DNA of 30,540 bases from Zancudomyces culisetae (GCA_001969505.1 LSSK01000919.1:1-30540); one strand, 5' to 3'; shown: positions 1 through 13,955, counted from the stretch's first letter. A program made the numbers and translations. The notes: generated by a model not told the origin, from the letters alone.

Positions 1-860
1 CATAAGTGAAAAAAAACGAGGCTTGACTTATATTATACCAGAAGCTATGGCGATCCTTGGCTACCATATACGCCAAATCAAAAAAGTTCTACTATAAATA
101 ACATTTTATTTGTAAGAATGGGTGATTTGCGTGGAATAAAGGCGGCAACATATTCTACAATAGAGTTGATTGTACAGGTATATTCCCTGTCATGCGTAGA
201 TTCAGTGTGACCGAGGTTGTTCATGTTGATCCTTTAATGAGTAATTGCCCTGCATTTTCTGTGTTTTGGATTAATCCGCACTTTTAAATGGTTTAGTCAT
301 AGCCACTTGCGGAAATGTTCTCACTTTCAAGAGTTTGCACCAGGTTGATTCATCATATTACCGAAATTAGTATTAAAATTTAAATCTATAATAACGACTA
401 AAATTTTTTTAGAAAAGGGAGACTTGGTGGGTTTTATCTCGACTTTAAAACTATTTGAAAATGTTACATAAAATATATAGATTTATTTAGCTGAAATGAG
501 GTACAAAGGATGCTAAGCCTAAATTCCTATATAGCACCAAGAACTGCCCAACTAATTTAGATGTTTTTTTTTGGTTATACAGTATTTAGAACATTCAGTG
601 AATAAATAACTTTAAAATAGCTTTTGAAATAAATATTTAAAAAGTCTAAATACTACCATAGGATTGAGACGAACGTATTAGAAATAGCACTGTTGATCAA
701 ACACAAATTATTTTTTTTCTATCAGTACAGTTTACCATAATATTTCTTCCCCATTGTAAACAATATATATTTATTAAAAATTGCGATTAAAATAGGTAAT
801 AAAAGTAGTACATAAAATAATTCCAAATACGGCTGAAAATATCATAAAAAAAATTTAACG
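1..860. other. Left-edge region without a confident gene
   Basis: This stretch is AT-rich and mostly low complexity. Two short plus-strand open stretches sit at the left edge. One is open from base 2 to the TAA at 95 and includes the peptide YIIPEAMAILGYHIRQI. The other runs from about 126 to a TAA near 287 and ends in FWINPHF. They are in different frames, and I could not find a canonical splice pair that joins them. They could be the last exons of a gene that begins outside the window, or chance. From about 300 to 860 I see nothing beyond A/T tracts. Confidence 0.4.
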
Positions 861-1382
861 TCATCCCTTAGTAAGAACAATTATATAATAACAAAGTACA
901 CCAACCGAAAAGGTAAATATGACAAGTGAGATTAAAAACATAAATGCAGGAAAACCAATTTGGCCCCCTACCGTGGGTATACTAGTTACTTCATCGCCAT
1001 CGCTGCCTATGGTAGAACTATCATCATCATTAATATTGATTATATGGTAAATATGATCGTATGCTGGAAGAGTAGATGAACTATCATTATCCACTTGTAT
1101 CGTATTTCTAAAACACACTATTACGGGATGTATTGTAGCATTCCTATTACAGCATGGCTGGGTCATGTTGGATTCGTTTTGATAATCTTGAAAATCTCCT
1201 CTACTTTGTATTGAATTTCCGACACAACCTATGTCAGCCTCAAAGTTAGTGCGTTCTAAATTGTAAATATCATTTTGTGAATTACCACGGATTTGACGCT
1301 CACTGCCATTAGCTCCCACTTCAATATTTAGTTCTATTCCAGTCCGGTGAGAAGCGTCAAAATTATCATCACGTTTTGGCAT
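861..1382 (-). CDS. Orphan tail-anchored membrane protein with LPAY motif
   Basis: This is a single uninterrupted frame of 173 residues starting with ATG (MPKRDD). I do not recognise the family. The first 140 residues are polar and rich in Asn, Asp and Ser. An acidic patch (NDDDSSTIGSDGDE) lies around residues 116-129. One strongly hydrophobic segment, about residues 143-168, is followed by only a few residues (LTKG). That is the layout of a tail-anchored protein, with its N-terminus in the cytosol and one C-terminal helix in the membrane. Just before the acidic patch is LPAYDH at about residues 104-109. LPxY is a known variant of the PY motif bound by WW domains of Nedd4/Rsp5 ubiquitin ligases, so a role as ligase adaptor or substrate is possible but inferred. 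There are no clear introns. A missing upstream exon cannot be excluded. Confidence 0.55.
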   Translation of the reverse strand: MPKRDDNFDASHRTGIELNIEVGANGSERQIRGNSQNDIYNLERTNFEADIGCVGNSIQSRGDFQDYQNESNMTQPCCNRNATIHPVIVCFRNTIQVDNDSSSTLPAYDHIYHIININDDDSSTIGSDGDEVTSIPTVGGQIGFPAFMFLISLVIFTFSVGVLCYYIIVLTKG

Positions 1383-3122
1383 ATTGTTAAGAAAAGGCTT
1401 GCATCAGATATTCAAAATTTTGTCCTCAGGTTTGCTTGTTTCCTTAAATTCAAATAGGTAATTCTTAAGTTTTTTTTTTGGCCTAATGGTTCTTGATCAT
1501 AATGTTTTATTTAAAGCAGTCTTATTAGTAAAAATACGATCTCTTGGGTTCTGAAGCCTATTTATATTTAATCGATATAACAGTTTATAAAAAAATTGAA
1601 CAGCACTCCATTCGAAAAAAAAAGTGCGCTGGCTCCTAAACTAACACCCATGTAATTTGTATGTAACACTTGTTCTTTTTCCATTAGGAACAGTCTAGTG
1701 GAAGCTAGTACAGAGGTAATATTCTCAATATTTTCTTTTAAGCTAGCTGCAGAGTATTACGGATTCTTGCAGATATTCTTTACATATTTAATAACAAAAC
1801 TCCAAGCTTGTACATGTGCGGATGTAGGCTGATTTTGAATTGGTTTTTTGCAAGCAGTTGCGTTTAAAACTATATGTGGTTTTACTTTTTGGAGGAGTTT
1901 AGGTTGTAGAGTAAAATAAAATAACCACACTTCATTCGGTTGCCATTTAAGCGATAATCAGGTTTGTACTTAATAGAGAATTAAAAGTTAACCAAGCTGG
2001 GCATTTTAAGGGCGTGTTTTCCACTTGAATATTTATAATTCTTCTATTTTTCTTGTACCATTTTACCATTTTTGAAATTTATACCTAGTTGGTAAATGTG
2101 TACATAATTGTCCTATACTAATGCTCTCATAGTTTATATATACCTTTTGATGTTGATTATGGTTTATCCTTTATGTGCTTTGAATTGTAAAGTTAAAATA
2201 CCAATCAAAATCGTTTCTTTCAAAAATTGATCCTTCATGCTTTTCACTCCAGTATATAACAAGCTAAACATTATTTTTTTAGGAAAAGCAAAATAGTAAA
2301 TTTCCAAGAATAACAAAGTTTCGAGATACAAATTATATTAAAGTGAGCGTAAGAAAATCATAATTGGTCACTGGCCTAAACTCGTAACTCTTCACAAATC
2401 TTCACAAGTTATGAGTGTAATATCACTTTAGAAATATCCAATTGTCGCGTCAATTTGCGATCGGGTATATGTCATATTATTGGATGGCTTTTTGACGAAC
2501 AAATATCTACACAAGACTTTTTTTTTAACTAAACCTCTTATAGTGGAAAAATCGACCAAAAATAAATGTAATAACCACTTTAAGGCACAAACGAAAAAAT
2601 AAATACGATCAGACAAAACGAATACAACTACAGAACTTCAACATCAATAGGGCCATACTACATATACTTGGAACTAGAGAGGTCTGCCGAAAGACACACA
2701 AATCGATAAAAAAAAGAAAATATTGTATATAGATTTCTAGATTTGGGAATTTGCAATATTTGGAGGAAAATGGACTCGAGGGGCGAAGGTAAATTAGAAT
2801 ACTGTTTTCATAAAAATACTGGTGTTGCTGTGTTCATAGAGATTTCAGTTACTGTTTTGAGGTTTTCACGCTTTTTATTATCTTTTAATCTGGTAACTTA
2901 TAATAATCTGTTACAAAATAAAAAAAAATAGCGAAAGAAAGTAGACGAGGTGTTATTAACGATACAAATAATGTAAGTCCAACCATCCTTGGAGTTATCT
3001 ACGGCTCACAATCAAATTTCTCTGTATATTTGTTTACACCCTTTTTTTGCTTCTTGAGTAAAGAAAATAATACCAGACAAAACAAACAAACAAACAAACA
3101 TATATCAATATAGAAAAATAAA
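1383..3122. other. Intergenic region upstream of GCN5
   Basis: About 1.7 kb lies between the minus-strand membrane-protein gene and GCN5 and would have to serve as promoter DNA for both. It contains long A and T tracts and no recognisable protein-coding frame. A possible tiny first exon of GCN5 starts with ATG at 2770 and reaches a GTAAAT donor at 2789. I could not prove it because the acceptor is ambiguous. A tetranucleotide AAAC repeat sits just upstream of GCN5. Confidence 0.5.
3081..3100. repeat. (AAAC)5 microsatellite
   Basis: Five perfect AAAC units lie just upstream of the first readable GCN5 exon, probably in an intron or 5' leader. Confidence 0.9.
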
Positions 3123-4869
<1,747 letters not shown>

Positions 4870-4879
<10 letters not shown>

Positions 4880-7800
4880 TCACACTGAGCTACAAACTCA
4901 TGACCATCTTGGCCGTCTTCGTAGCCATGGATTTTTGGTAGTGTTAGTATTTTTTCTTGTAGTAATAAATTCTCATTTAATTCCCCGTTAATGTAATATT
5001 CACCAGCATCACAATGATTCTCAGCGATAGCAGCGGTTTCAACTTTATGGTATAACATTTTTCTCACAAAGTTGAATGTTTTGCTCGTATTGTCGTTTGG
5101 CTCATTTACCTTCCCAAAATCTAAACTAACACTTGTTTGACCATCCTCTATCACTACAGGGTTTGGGCCAATACCTGGATCCATATCTATATCCATATCT
5201 ATATCTGTATCTTTATTCACGCCCACGCATTCTTTACCGTTTTGACAACTGGCCTCATTGTTAAAATTCTGGCTAAAAAATTTGAGTTTTTCGATAAGCT
5301 CAAAACATAGCCAGTTAAACAACTTGTCCAGATTATAGTCGTAAAATTTTATTGGAAAGTCTAACCAATTTGGGTTTATCAAATACCCACTTTCGCTTGC
5401 AATTACCAGACTCAAATATCGGCTTAGCACGTCCGTTTTTGGAGGTACAAATTCAATGGTCTTGATATGTCGCTGGAATTCTGCTGTTCTCCCTGTGATA
5501 CTGAGATCAACACGGGCATCAGTGTTGCCACAGCTAAGTGGTAAAGCTGCTCCAGGCATACCACAAAATCCATACAATTTATTTCTAGGCTTTTTCTTCT
5601 CCGACCTTGTGATGATTATAGGAATCCTAGTTTTATTCTCACTAATTATCTGTTCTAGTATCTGCAAAATGCCATTGTTTCCACCAGATTTGTTAATAAT
5701 GTTCTCATCATCCTGGTCGATTAAAGCAATAATTCTGTTGTTGTTTACCATTTCGCTCCCCTTGACTATATTCATGAGCTTTCTCCTCAGCATCTTCGCA
5801 TAGTCTACTGCGCCCTGGCTACTACTATTACCATCACCACTGTCATTTCCTAATGTTCCAACATTAATTTCATGAATAATATATCCCATCTGCTTTGCTA
5901 TTGCCTTTACTGCCGCCGTTTTACCGCTAGATGGTGGTCCAATTATGATTGTTATCTTGTTGATATTGTGTTTTTTTTTCCTGCCAGATCTTCCCATTAC
6001 GCTAGTCCTACTTCCTGTACTTTCAGGTGTTAAATAATGATACTGGGAGAACGATCGTCCAGCTAAATCTAGATGACTATCATCACCGTCACTATTGCTA
6101 TTACTATTACTATTGCTACTATTACTATTATTACTAGTGACGTTGTAGCCTATTTTCATGTTCCGTCTTTTACAATCACCTCTAGTTCGTATTTTGTTTT
6201 TCAACTGTTCCGTTGATACCATATTTTCCAAAAAAAAGCTAATCTCTTGATTACTAAATCCATCCCTTTTCATCATTATTCGCTTTTCCCTAAGCTCTAG
6301 GTCCAGCTTTCTCTTGCTCTCACCATTGTGTTTTTTGTCATCGCTTTTCATCTTGGACATTAAATCATATGCATTCAACCAATCCATTATATCCCTTACA
6401 AACTTTTCATTTCCTACAATTTCATCTGAATTATTAGGCGCATACTTCTGTGTCAACAATAGTTGCGTATATCGTGATAAAGAGGAACTTTTTTCGCCGC
6501 CAGCATCACAAAATGAACCATGGTCTGAGGGTTTGGCTGTAAGCTTCTGCTTTTCTAGTATTGCACTAATAACCCTTTTGTTACATCCTTTAGGCTCCAT
6601 CTTCCACAACTGTTCCCAATCACCAACTCTCAAATCCTCCACCTTGAAAGCATTTTTACCAAGTTGACGTCTAAAAAAGGCTATAACATCGTTTTTGGTA
6701 CTTTCCCAATCATCTTTACCGTATCTCCTACTACCCTGGTCTTTTGTATTTAGTTGGGTAGTATCATAGTGAAACATTCTTGTCAGCTCGTTGCAAAGTG
6801 GATCTATTGCTTTTTCCACCTTCCCCCATTTACCTTTACTATCTCCACAATCGCTAGGCCTTTCACAAGCAAAGCCAGTTTGTATTTCTCCCTTATAATG
6901 TTCGTTGCGTCCAAATACTTTTCCTGGCCATGGTGCTTCAAGTTCTTTGTTTATTTCTCGCTCCATCATTTGCCTAAACCTGAATCTATCTACTTCGTTC
7001 ATTACCTTCATCTCTGCTATATCCTTTTTCTTCTTTCTCCCTGTAACAAACGATGCCTTATCTCTACCTAAGAACATTACTGGAACCTTCCCCTTTTTCA
7101 ATGGATCTATGTTTATTTTAGAAACTTCAGCAACATTAAGCTTTAACCGTATTTTTTTGATCTTGTATGTTTCGGCTTCGGGCTCTTGAACACCAGCTAC
7201 CCCCACCTGCTCATTCGACATAACTTCACCATTTTCTCTTTGTTCGGGGCTTACTTTTTCTCCATTTGTTACGCTCCGACTAGGGTAAAAATTTAGTTTA
7301 TTTATACTTTCTTTTTTCTTTAGAGATGCAGATTTTGGTGGCCGACCCACCCTTTTTTTAGCCTTTTGTTCAGGAGCCTTCAATGTTTTTGTATTCTTTT
7401 CGTGAATAACAGTACCATGGCAGGATTTTTTTTGATATTCATCCGCATCAATTGGTTTAACTTCATTCGTATCAATTTCAATAATTTCTATATTTTCATT
7501 TCTGCCTAGACGCGTACTTTGTGGTTTTATTTCCTGTGTTGGTGTATCCGTATAAATATCCATATCCATAGCTATGTCATTGCTTTGCACTTCCTCGTCT
7601 TTGGTCAAATCCACCGATATTCTTTCAGTTTGAAATCTTTTTCGAAATACAAGAAGGTCCTTAGGTTCGCATTCAGCCTTTCTATCCCCGTTTCCAATAA
7701 CGAGTATCTCTGGTATAGATTTGTGTGCTGAACTAATGGGAAATGTATGGGAGTCACACTTGTTTCCATTTTCCCCCGATCCACATTCAGCTGAGTTTCC

Positions 7801-8127
7801 GTTGCTACTATCCACATGGGCCAACAATATTGGTTCTGCCTCTTTATCCAATTCATAAGCATACTCTTTTTGTTCAATTTTTATGATAGACTCTGGGTTC
7901 CCCTCTTCGGTGTGAGGTATCCTCCCCAACACTCCAAGGCCCATTATTTTATGACTTTTGTTATCATTTTCATTCAGTTCTGGGGATTTTCTTAAAAATG
8001 TATCTGTCAAGGTGTCATATTTGCTAGAGATGCCCCCCTCTGGGCACCCTTCTCCCAAAACCTCAGTCATTTCCATATTTGAACATCTATTCTGTGCTCC
8101 AAAGTATTCTGTGAGTTTTTTCTCCAT
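4870..8127 (-). CDS. ELG1: ELG1/ATAD5-like PCNA unloader (RFC-like clamp-loader large subunit)
   Basis: Elg1 replaces Rfc1 in an alternative RFC complex that removes PCNA, often SUMO- or ubiquitin-modified, from DNA after replication. The gene is one 1085-residue frame without introns, unlike most neighbours. The N-terminal half is a disordered, charged region. It holds a degenerate PIP-box-like start (KKLTEYF, residues 3-9, lacking the usual Gln), SUMO-interaction-like stretches ISVDLTKDEE (about 170) and IEIIEID (about 213), and an AT-hook-like GRPPK at 261-265. A clamp-loader box KYAPNNSDEIVGN begins near 561. Walker A GPPSSGKT is at 730-737, and a weak Walker B-like IALIDQDDE near 800 lacks the standard DE pair, as is usual for this family. 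EFVPPKTDVLSRYLSL matches the end of the AAA core. A low-complexity Asn/Ser run lies before Walker A, and an alternating Asp repeat (DIDMDIDMD) near the C-terminus. ELG1 fits better than RFC1 because there is no BRCT domain. Confidence 0.85.
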
Positions 8128-9636
8128 TTTTTTCGTTTTTTCTTCTGTTTGTCATTTTAAACGGTTTCGTTTTTTCTGACTATTTGCTAACAAATATTAT
8201 ACTTAACAAATATGGCGAATCCCCTCTATCATTCAATACACCACTGATCTAGATTCTTGTTAGACGCCACTTTAGCCCACTTCAGAATGCAAATTAAATT
8301 GTGTTTCTAATCCTTTTCTAGTGTCTTTCAAGAATATATATCTACTGTATCTTTACAATTAGGACACCACTACCTATTCATTGCCTTTCACCTATGCTTT
8401 ATACATATATATGCCCCTAAATCCCTTTTTTTTAAGTTGACAATTTTGGTATCATAATGGTCAAAATTCATGTTGTTGTTTCGCGAAATTCATTCACATC
8501 GTAAAGCAATAGCCAGTTAAAGCAATAGCCAGTACATTTTTTGAATACTTTCTTGTTCCAAACAAGGTTGACCACTAATCTTCAACTAAATTTCTGCTAA
8601 ATGCTTCACTCTGATTTTTGCACTATTTCCTTTAACTTGTCAATAACATCCCTTTCCCGCCATTTCCACAACCAGATGTTCAAAAAAAATAAATAAGAAA
8701 ATCATAAAAAAAATTTTCTCTGCCTTTTTGTTTCCACCACTACAAAGATTAAACATATCTAGCAGTAATTTGGCTGGATGCCTAATATTTATTTAATGTT
8801 AACATATCATTATAACAAAACCGCGAAACAAAGCTCAAAAGATAAATAGTGCACACGATTTCTGCGTGCATGTTTACAGCAAAAAAGTACTGATTAGCTC
8901 TTATCGAAAATAAAATGATTTTGTTTTGTTCAACAGGTTAGTTTTTGTAGCAACCAGCACAATTATGCCTGACAATGGATCAAACATTCACTTGTATTCA
9001 GCTCTTCATGTTGGTATATACATAATTTGGCTGTACTACAGGGTTTAGTAGTTTGGCAGAAAAGTGACTGAGAACACTGAGCATTTCTAATCACTAAGAT
9101 TTTTGGATTGTTTAGAGTCTTAGACAAAGGAAGCAACCAAATGAAAAAAATATTGATTCATAGGTTCAAATTGGAAGAAGTAATAAAGCTTATTGGATAC
9201 TTTCCTTTACCAAGTAATTTTTTTTGTAACCAATTGCTGGAAATTGAACGAAAAAAAACCTCCAGAACAGATATGTAGTCAAGTATACACAGAATAGCAA
9301 GCAGATAAACCTAGTACCTGGGCTTAACACAAGTCTAAGGCTACAAAGCTAGAAAGCGAGTTGAGCAAAAGTTTTCAAAAAACGCCAAGCTAGCCTATCT
9401 TTGTTTGTAGATGTTTTTATATAATGGGAGTAGAATCAACATGGCTTGATTAGAATTCGTATTTAATTGGGCGTAGACTATTGATGGTGTTAAAGAATCT
9501 ATTTTTTTTTCAAAAAAGAAAAGTCGACAACATACTTTAAATTATTACTACAAAAATCAGATCAAGCTATTTTTTTCATAACCAGTATATTTCTGATTAG
9601 AAACTAGTATATTTTGAATTTACTGTTTTGGTTAAA
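8128..9636. other. Divergent intergenic region between ELG1 and a mitochondrial-type gene
   Basis: This 1.5 kb separates two genes transcribed away from each other, so it should contain both promoters. I see no coding frame, tRNA or recognisable structured RNA. A 16-bp perfect tandem duplication lies at 8502-8533, and there are several A/T runs. Confidence 0.6.
8502..8533. repeat. 16-bp perfect tandem duplication
   Basis: The unit TAAAGCAATAGCCAGT occurs twice back to back (8502-8517 and 8518-8533). It lies in the ELG1 upstream region, about 375 bp from the ATG. It may be a recent slippage event. Confidence 0.95.
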
Positions 9637-10720
9637 ATGCAGCATTTACACAAAAAGTATGTTGTTAAACCCGGAATCGCCTTTTTTTCTCGTTACTCTG
9701 GGTTTCACACAAGTGTCGGAACCAAACTAACTAAACAAGAAAAGCTAAACCCAGCAAAGGCAAAATCAAACAAACCCGACAAATTTCTTCTCGAGGAGGA
9801 CAATTCTTCATATCGATTTATTGACATAAAGCTACTTCCAGTACCGAAAATTAAGCCTAAGCAACGTAAACCTGAAGAAGTGAGTATAATAGAAAAGAAA
9901 ATAAGACATCAACGTAACTCTGAAATATTGCGTCAGGTAATCTATAGACGTTTGTTGGAATACCCCGAGACCATAATTCCCTCCGATTTGATTACTATTG
10001 TACCCGATGCTCATAATGTATATAGCCTACCTCTTGATTATAAACAAGTTTTAAAGAAAAGGCGGGATGAGAATAAAGCTAACAATAAACCGAAAGTGCT
10101 CAAAACGATTCATTCAAGCAACGCTGCTACCCAGCAAGGAGCACAAGTAAATAAGGATAAAATTCAGGAGAAAAAGGCAGGAGGTACTGTAAACAATATA
10201 GAAGAAAATTCACGGCCTGGGGATACTGAATCTACTGACGTTTCTAAATCAGAGGTAAAAGATAAACCCAACAACCCAATAAAATATTTTATAGATGGAT
10301 CGCTTTTAGGGGTTTATTTCAGAAGATATATGTTTGTTCGCCCAGAAGTTCCAAAATTTGAGTATAAAATGGCCAAACTACTTCAGTTTTACTCAGATAA
10401 CTACAACCTCAACCAAGAAAAATCACTGACATCAGGTATAGAAACCATATATCTTAACTTCCCCTTGGTTAAGCCCAGTAAAAAAATAAGGTATTTCCCC
10501 AAGATCTACTGCTGTTTAAGTCCCGAAGTTTATGAGAAATATCGTGCCAAGTACGGAGATGATGTTGAGAAGCTCACCGAAGTTCCAGAGCCCAAAATTC
10601 CGTTTTTCAGGTTAGCACTTTTTATTTTTTCTGCATATATATTTATTGATTGTCCTTGCACTTTGGGGTACATAATTGATAACATTTTTGAATATTAATG
10701 ACAGGAAGAGGTATGCGTAG
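9637..10720 (+). CDS. Orphan protein with likely mitochondrial targeting sequence
   Basis: Exons 9637-10610 and 10705-10720 join in frame (donor GTTAGC, acceptor ATGACAG) to give about 329 residues ending in FFRKRYA. If the intron is retained, the frame instead runs on through a hydrophobic tail to about 10698. I prefer the spliced form because the tail is typical intron sequence. I chose the first ATG at 9637. The N-terminus (MQHLHKKYVVKPGIAFFSRY, then SGFHTSVG) is basic, free of acidic residues and hydroxylated, which fits a cleavable mitochondrial presequence. The rest has a Lys/Arg-rich region, a polar Asn/Gln/Glu-rich linker (about 140-215) and a basic, Tyr/Phe-rich C-terminal part. This composition would suit a mitochondrial ribosomal or mitoribosome-associated protein. 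I recognise no family signature, so that role is a guess. Confidence 0.7.
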
Positions 10721-10819
10721 AGCTACGTAACATAAGGATTTAGCCTACACTGAGTGCACTTAGAGCCCTAAAGGTGAAGGTACACTTCTCTAGTTGTAGT
10801 GCACCCTAGATTGTGGCTG

Positions 10820-10831
10820 CCCCCCCCCCCC
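10820..10831. repeat. 12-base poly-C run
   Basis: Twelve consecutive C lie about 100 bp downstream of the mitochondrial-type gene. Such a run is rare in this AT-rich sequence. Confidence 0.9.
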
Positions 10832-11054
10832 TGTGATTTTATAGATCTTTTTTGTGGACGTTAACCTTACTGATACGGGGTAAGTTGTTTGAGCTTTGGT
10901 TTATATTCGACGATTGCGAACATATTCGATATTAATGATTCCCACCTCAGCTATAATCTGATCCATGACATACAATAGCCCTTTTAGTCATTATAAGTGC
11001 ATAAAGCTTTTCGAGGTTTATTGCTATTCTTTTGACTGGATGTTCTAATTCTCT

Positions 11055-11082
11055 GTTTTTTTTTGTTTTTTTTTGTTTTTTT
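11055..11082. repeat. (GT9) low-complexity tract
   Basis: G followed by nine T is repeated twice, then a third G with seven T. It is a regular 10-base periodic tract. Confidence 0.9.
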
Positions 11083-13183
11083 ATGAGTTACTCTCCACTC
11101 AAAAGTTCTTTGTAAATTAAGCTTCCTTTTTAAACTTTAGCACAAGTAGCAGACCATTAAAAAAATCAATTCAGCATTTTTTTTATCCACTACAAACAAA
11201 AGCTCCTCAGATTTTTTAAAAAAGAGGCCATAGATAATGCCCACAAAATAAGCGGCATGAGAGGAAACAACTAATGAATAAGTAACAAGGGCCTACTACT
11301 GCGTGTCAAGGCCGAGTTTAATGTATACTCTATATTGAAATCTGGCAAGTCATGCCTACTTTTATTGTTCTTTTAACTAACTATGCATTCAAACTGTGCT
11401 TGCATTTTACTATACAGGTTCAAGCAGTTTATTAATCGTACTTTGCCTTGAGAAACAGGTGGCTGTAATTGAAATCTTTACAAATTTTCACCCTTTGATT
11501 GATACCACTGAAGGTGTTTGTAGTACATATTTAGGCGTGGTTATTTTCTTCTCGCATATACACATGTGTTTTATAAGTAACATATATGAAATCGGAATAT
11601 ATGGCTAGCTATTGGTAACAGTACCCGAAAGTTATGCGTTTTTTAGTTTTCCGTTTCTTGTAATGTTTGAAAATTGATCAATTAAAAAAAAATCGCTGAG
11701 ATGGTAATAATTCGCCTCTGCAACTCATGATGGAAATGTGGAATTACTAGCTAATAACTCTAGCTTGTTCCGCTGGATTGAAAGTAAGGAAATACCAAGA
11801 TACTATAAATTTTCCCCTGGGGAGTAAACTTATTTGAATAGTGCTCTGAGGACCTCAAAGTAGATTGGTATACAAAGAACTGAAATCTTGAAGACTTGTG
11901 CATATGTGAAAAGTTTGAACCCAATTTCCAAAAACTAGAATTGAGAGCTTTTAAGAAGCAAATAAAACAAAAAAAAACTCAACTAGGTTGAACTGATTGG
12001 AGAGCTCACTTAAGATTCATATTCCAAGACGCGTAAAAAGAATGTGATGAGAAAATCAAACACTGGAATCGGGTGTGGTAGAATAAAACTTATTAGATAT
12101 TTATGCTCTGGTATTTTACGATTAGTTTGATCGTTGCAAAAATTCCTAGCCAAATATTTTGACTAGAATCAAATTTAATTGGGATGAAATACTTTCAATT
12201 GCAAATATAAAGCATCGCATAGAAATTTCAAAACCATATATAGTAGTGGCGATATGGAACATACTTTGAGAATGTGCAGACGTGCTGCTATCTAACACGT
12301 TTTCAACAGATTACTAACTTTATAATCACTTAATATGTTATATTCTATTTCATAGATAAAATACTAAACAAGTGGGAATAAACAATCTGCATGAACTAGA
12401 TGATCCAAGTAATCTAAGTTATCCAACTTTGACCTAGAATGAACACACATTACCCAGTTACTCAGATGTACAACAATCATTGTGTGCTTAGATCATCTCA
12501 ACCTTTAGTAATATTCAATTTTTTTTAAAAAAACGAGCAAATAAACTCTACATAAACAAACCATATCGTTGCTACAGGAACAATGAAAGCCACACGGAAA
12601 TGATCACCACAAGTTTAGATGATTGCTACAAGAGCTGGTGATTTTTTTTCCTGAGGCTTCTGTCTTTGTATTTACTATTACAGATATTACAACTATTATT
12701 AGATGAACTAGTGGCTTTGTTCTCACAAAAACACTAACTTGACACGTAAACCGAATAAAAAAACTCCAGTTTGGGAAGTTAATATAGTAGTAATTCAACA
12801 AATTCTTTCTAAGATCTTGATTTTTTTTTAATTTACAGCAAGAGGAAGTTTAAGTGGTTTCTGTATTCATTATTTTTCCAGTATTATTTTAATATATCTT
12901 TATTACTTTTATCAGATGGGTATCTGTTTAAATTTATTAGTACTCCTTTGTTTTTATGAATCCAAGTTTTGGTTGGTTTATATTATTTAATAGTACCTTT
13001 ATCCTTGTTATGCCTTGCTTATTCTTTCGTTTCATTCAAGTTAATGAGTGGTTTCTTTAGCTCCAAAAGCAATTCACCAATTACTTATTTCACATTTTCA
13101 TAATACAAACCACAAACCACTGAAACCGGTTGGGGAAAAAAGCAGCGGGGAAGAGAAAAAAGTTCAACTAAAGATATTTATGA

Positions 13184-13417
13184 TTACACCGAGCTAGAGT
13201 AATGATCACCACTCACCATGTTCAAATCGCATTCTCGTACAATAATACCCCATTGATCTTTATATTTTTCCGCCCGAATCCATACTCCGTTCAACACGAG
13301 TGTTTTGGTAAACATCGTATACGCATCTTTAATTGGAGCTGTCTCCTGGGTATACTTTAATACCATCAGGACCCTTCTATCACATGTTCCTTTCTCGCCA
13401 AAATGTTTAGAAATGTT
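13184..13417 (-). CDS. Exon-like frame of an unrecognised minus-strand gene
   Basis: A 78-codon frame ends in TAA at 13184-13186. It is preceded on the minus strand by TTTAG, a good acceptor, immediately before AACATTTC. The in-frame codon before that is a stop, as expected at an intron boundary. The peptide includes HFGEKGTCDRR, KDAYTMF and VLNGVWIRAEKYKDQWG. It has ordinary protein composition and is unlike the random frames nearby. An open stretch further upstream (about 13580-13735) contains SIFLTNLY, which resembles an RRM RNP2 strand, and KDAYTMF could be a weak RNP1. However, the best donor there (GTACGT) is phase 1 and does not fit this acceptor. It does fit a later AAAG acceptor at 13397. 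Gene structure and function are unresolved, and an internal ATG at 13366 could also be the start. Confidence 0.35.
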   Translation of the reverse strand, partial: NISKHFGEKGTCDRRVLMVLKYTQETAPIKDAYTMFTKTLVLNGVWIRAEKYKDQWGIIVRECDLNMVSGDHYSSSV

Positions 13418-13955
13418 CTAAAGCTATAAGCGTGAGCCGTGTACAGTAACAAGAGTCTATTGGTTGGGTTTGTGTTTATTGCTTATTGCTTATAGCACGA
13501 TCAAAAGGAGGTGTGGATAGTCCAAACGAAGATAGTGAAATGATCTTTTATGCTTAAAAATGCTTTTGCTAAAACTATGATTTTGACGTACCCGTATTTC
13601 TCATCAGTAAATTTCTGTACAGATTTGTCAAAAAGATGCTATTTTTGTTAAAGCTTGTACAACTTTCCCGCTTTTTGGCACTATCAGTATTAAAATCAAT
13701 GACAGATTTTACTAACGCGGTATGATTATTGGCACTTCAAACTCTTTTTTTATTACAATAAATACTGCCTGTTGTATACTTCCATCCCATCAGTTGAAAA
13801 AAATAAATATATAAAGCACAAAACGCTTGGTTGTTCGAAATTTTTGTTTTTTTCGACTATCAGTTTCTTACTTCAATTTTTGAGGTATAAGGCAGCGTTA
13901 TTAAGCTAAACATTAATAGATTATTAGACTTTTTACCGCCCACTCTAGCTCAAAA

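Larger units (their letters stand above)
10721..13183. other. Gene-poor 2.4-kb region
   Basis: I see no convincing gene in either strand. Open frames of 60-70 codons occur, but they lack family features and splice partners. The region contains a run of 12 C at 10820-10831, a G-interrupted poly-T tract at 11055-11082 and many A/T tracts. It may hold regulatory DNA, untranslated regions or decayed sequence. Confidence 0.5.

Noticed and set aside
3081-3100. AAAC repeat as a CRISPR-like or regulatory array
   Set aside because: It is a plain microsatellite without spacers.
5456-5803. Plus-strand frames inside ELG1 (also 6314-6667, 6754-7071, 6905-7189, 7519-7731)
   Set aside because: They are antisense shadows of the ELG1 coding frame, which has clear clamp-loader motifs.
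9628-9636. Earlier TTG start for the mitochondrial-type protein
   Set aside because: TTG is not a normal fungal start. The ATG at 9637 gives a better presequence.
11910-11930. Possible tRNA B-box (GGGTTCAAACT on the minus strand)
   Set aside because: The last bases do not fit the consensus. I could not build an acceptor stem or an A-box at the right distance.
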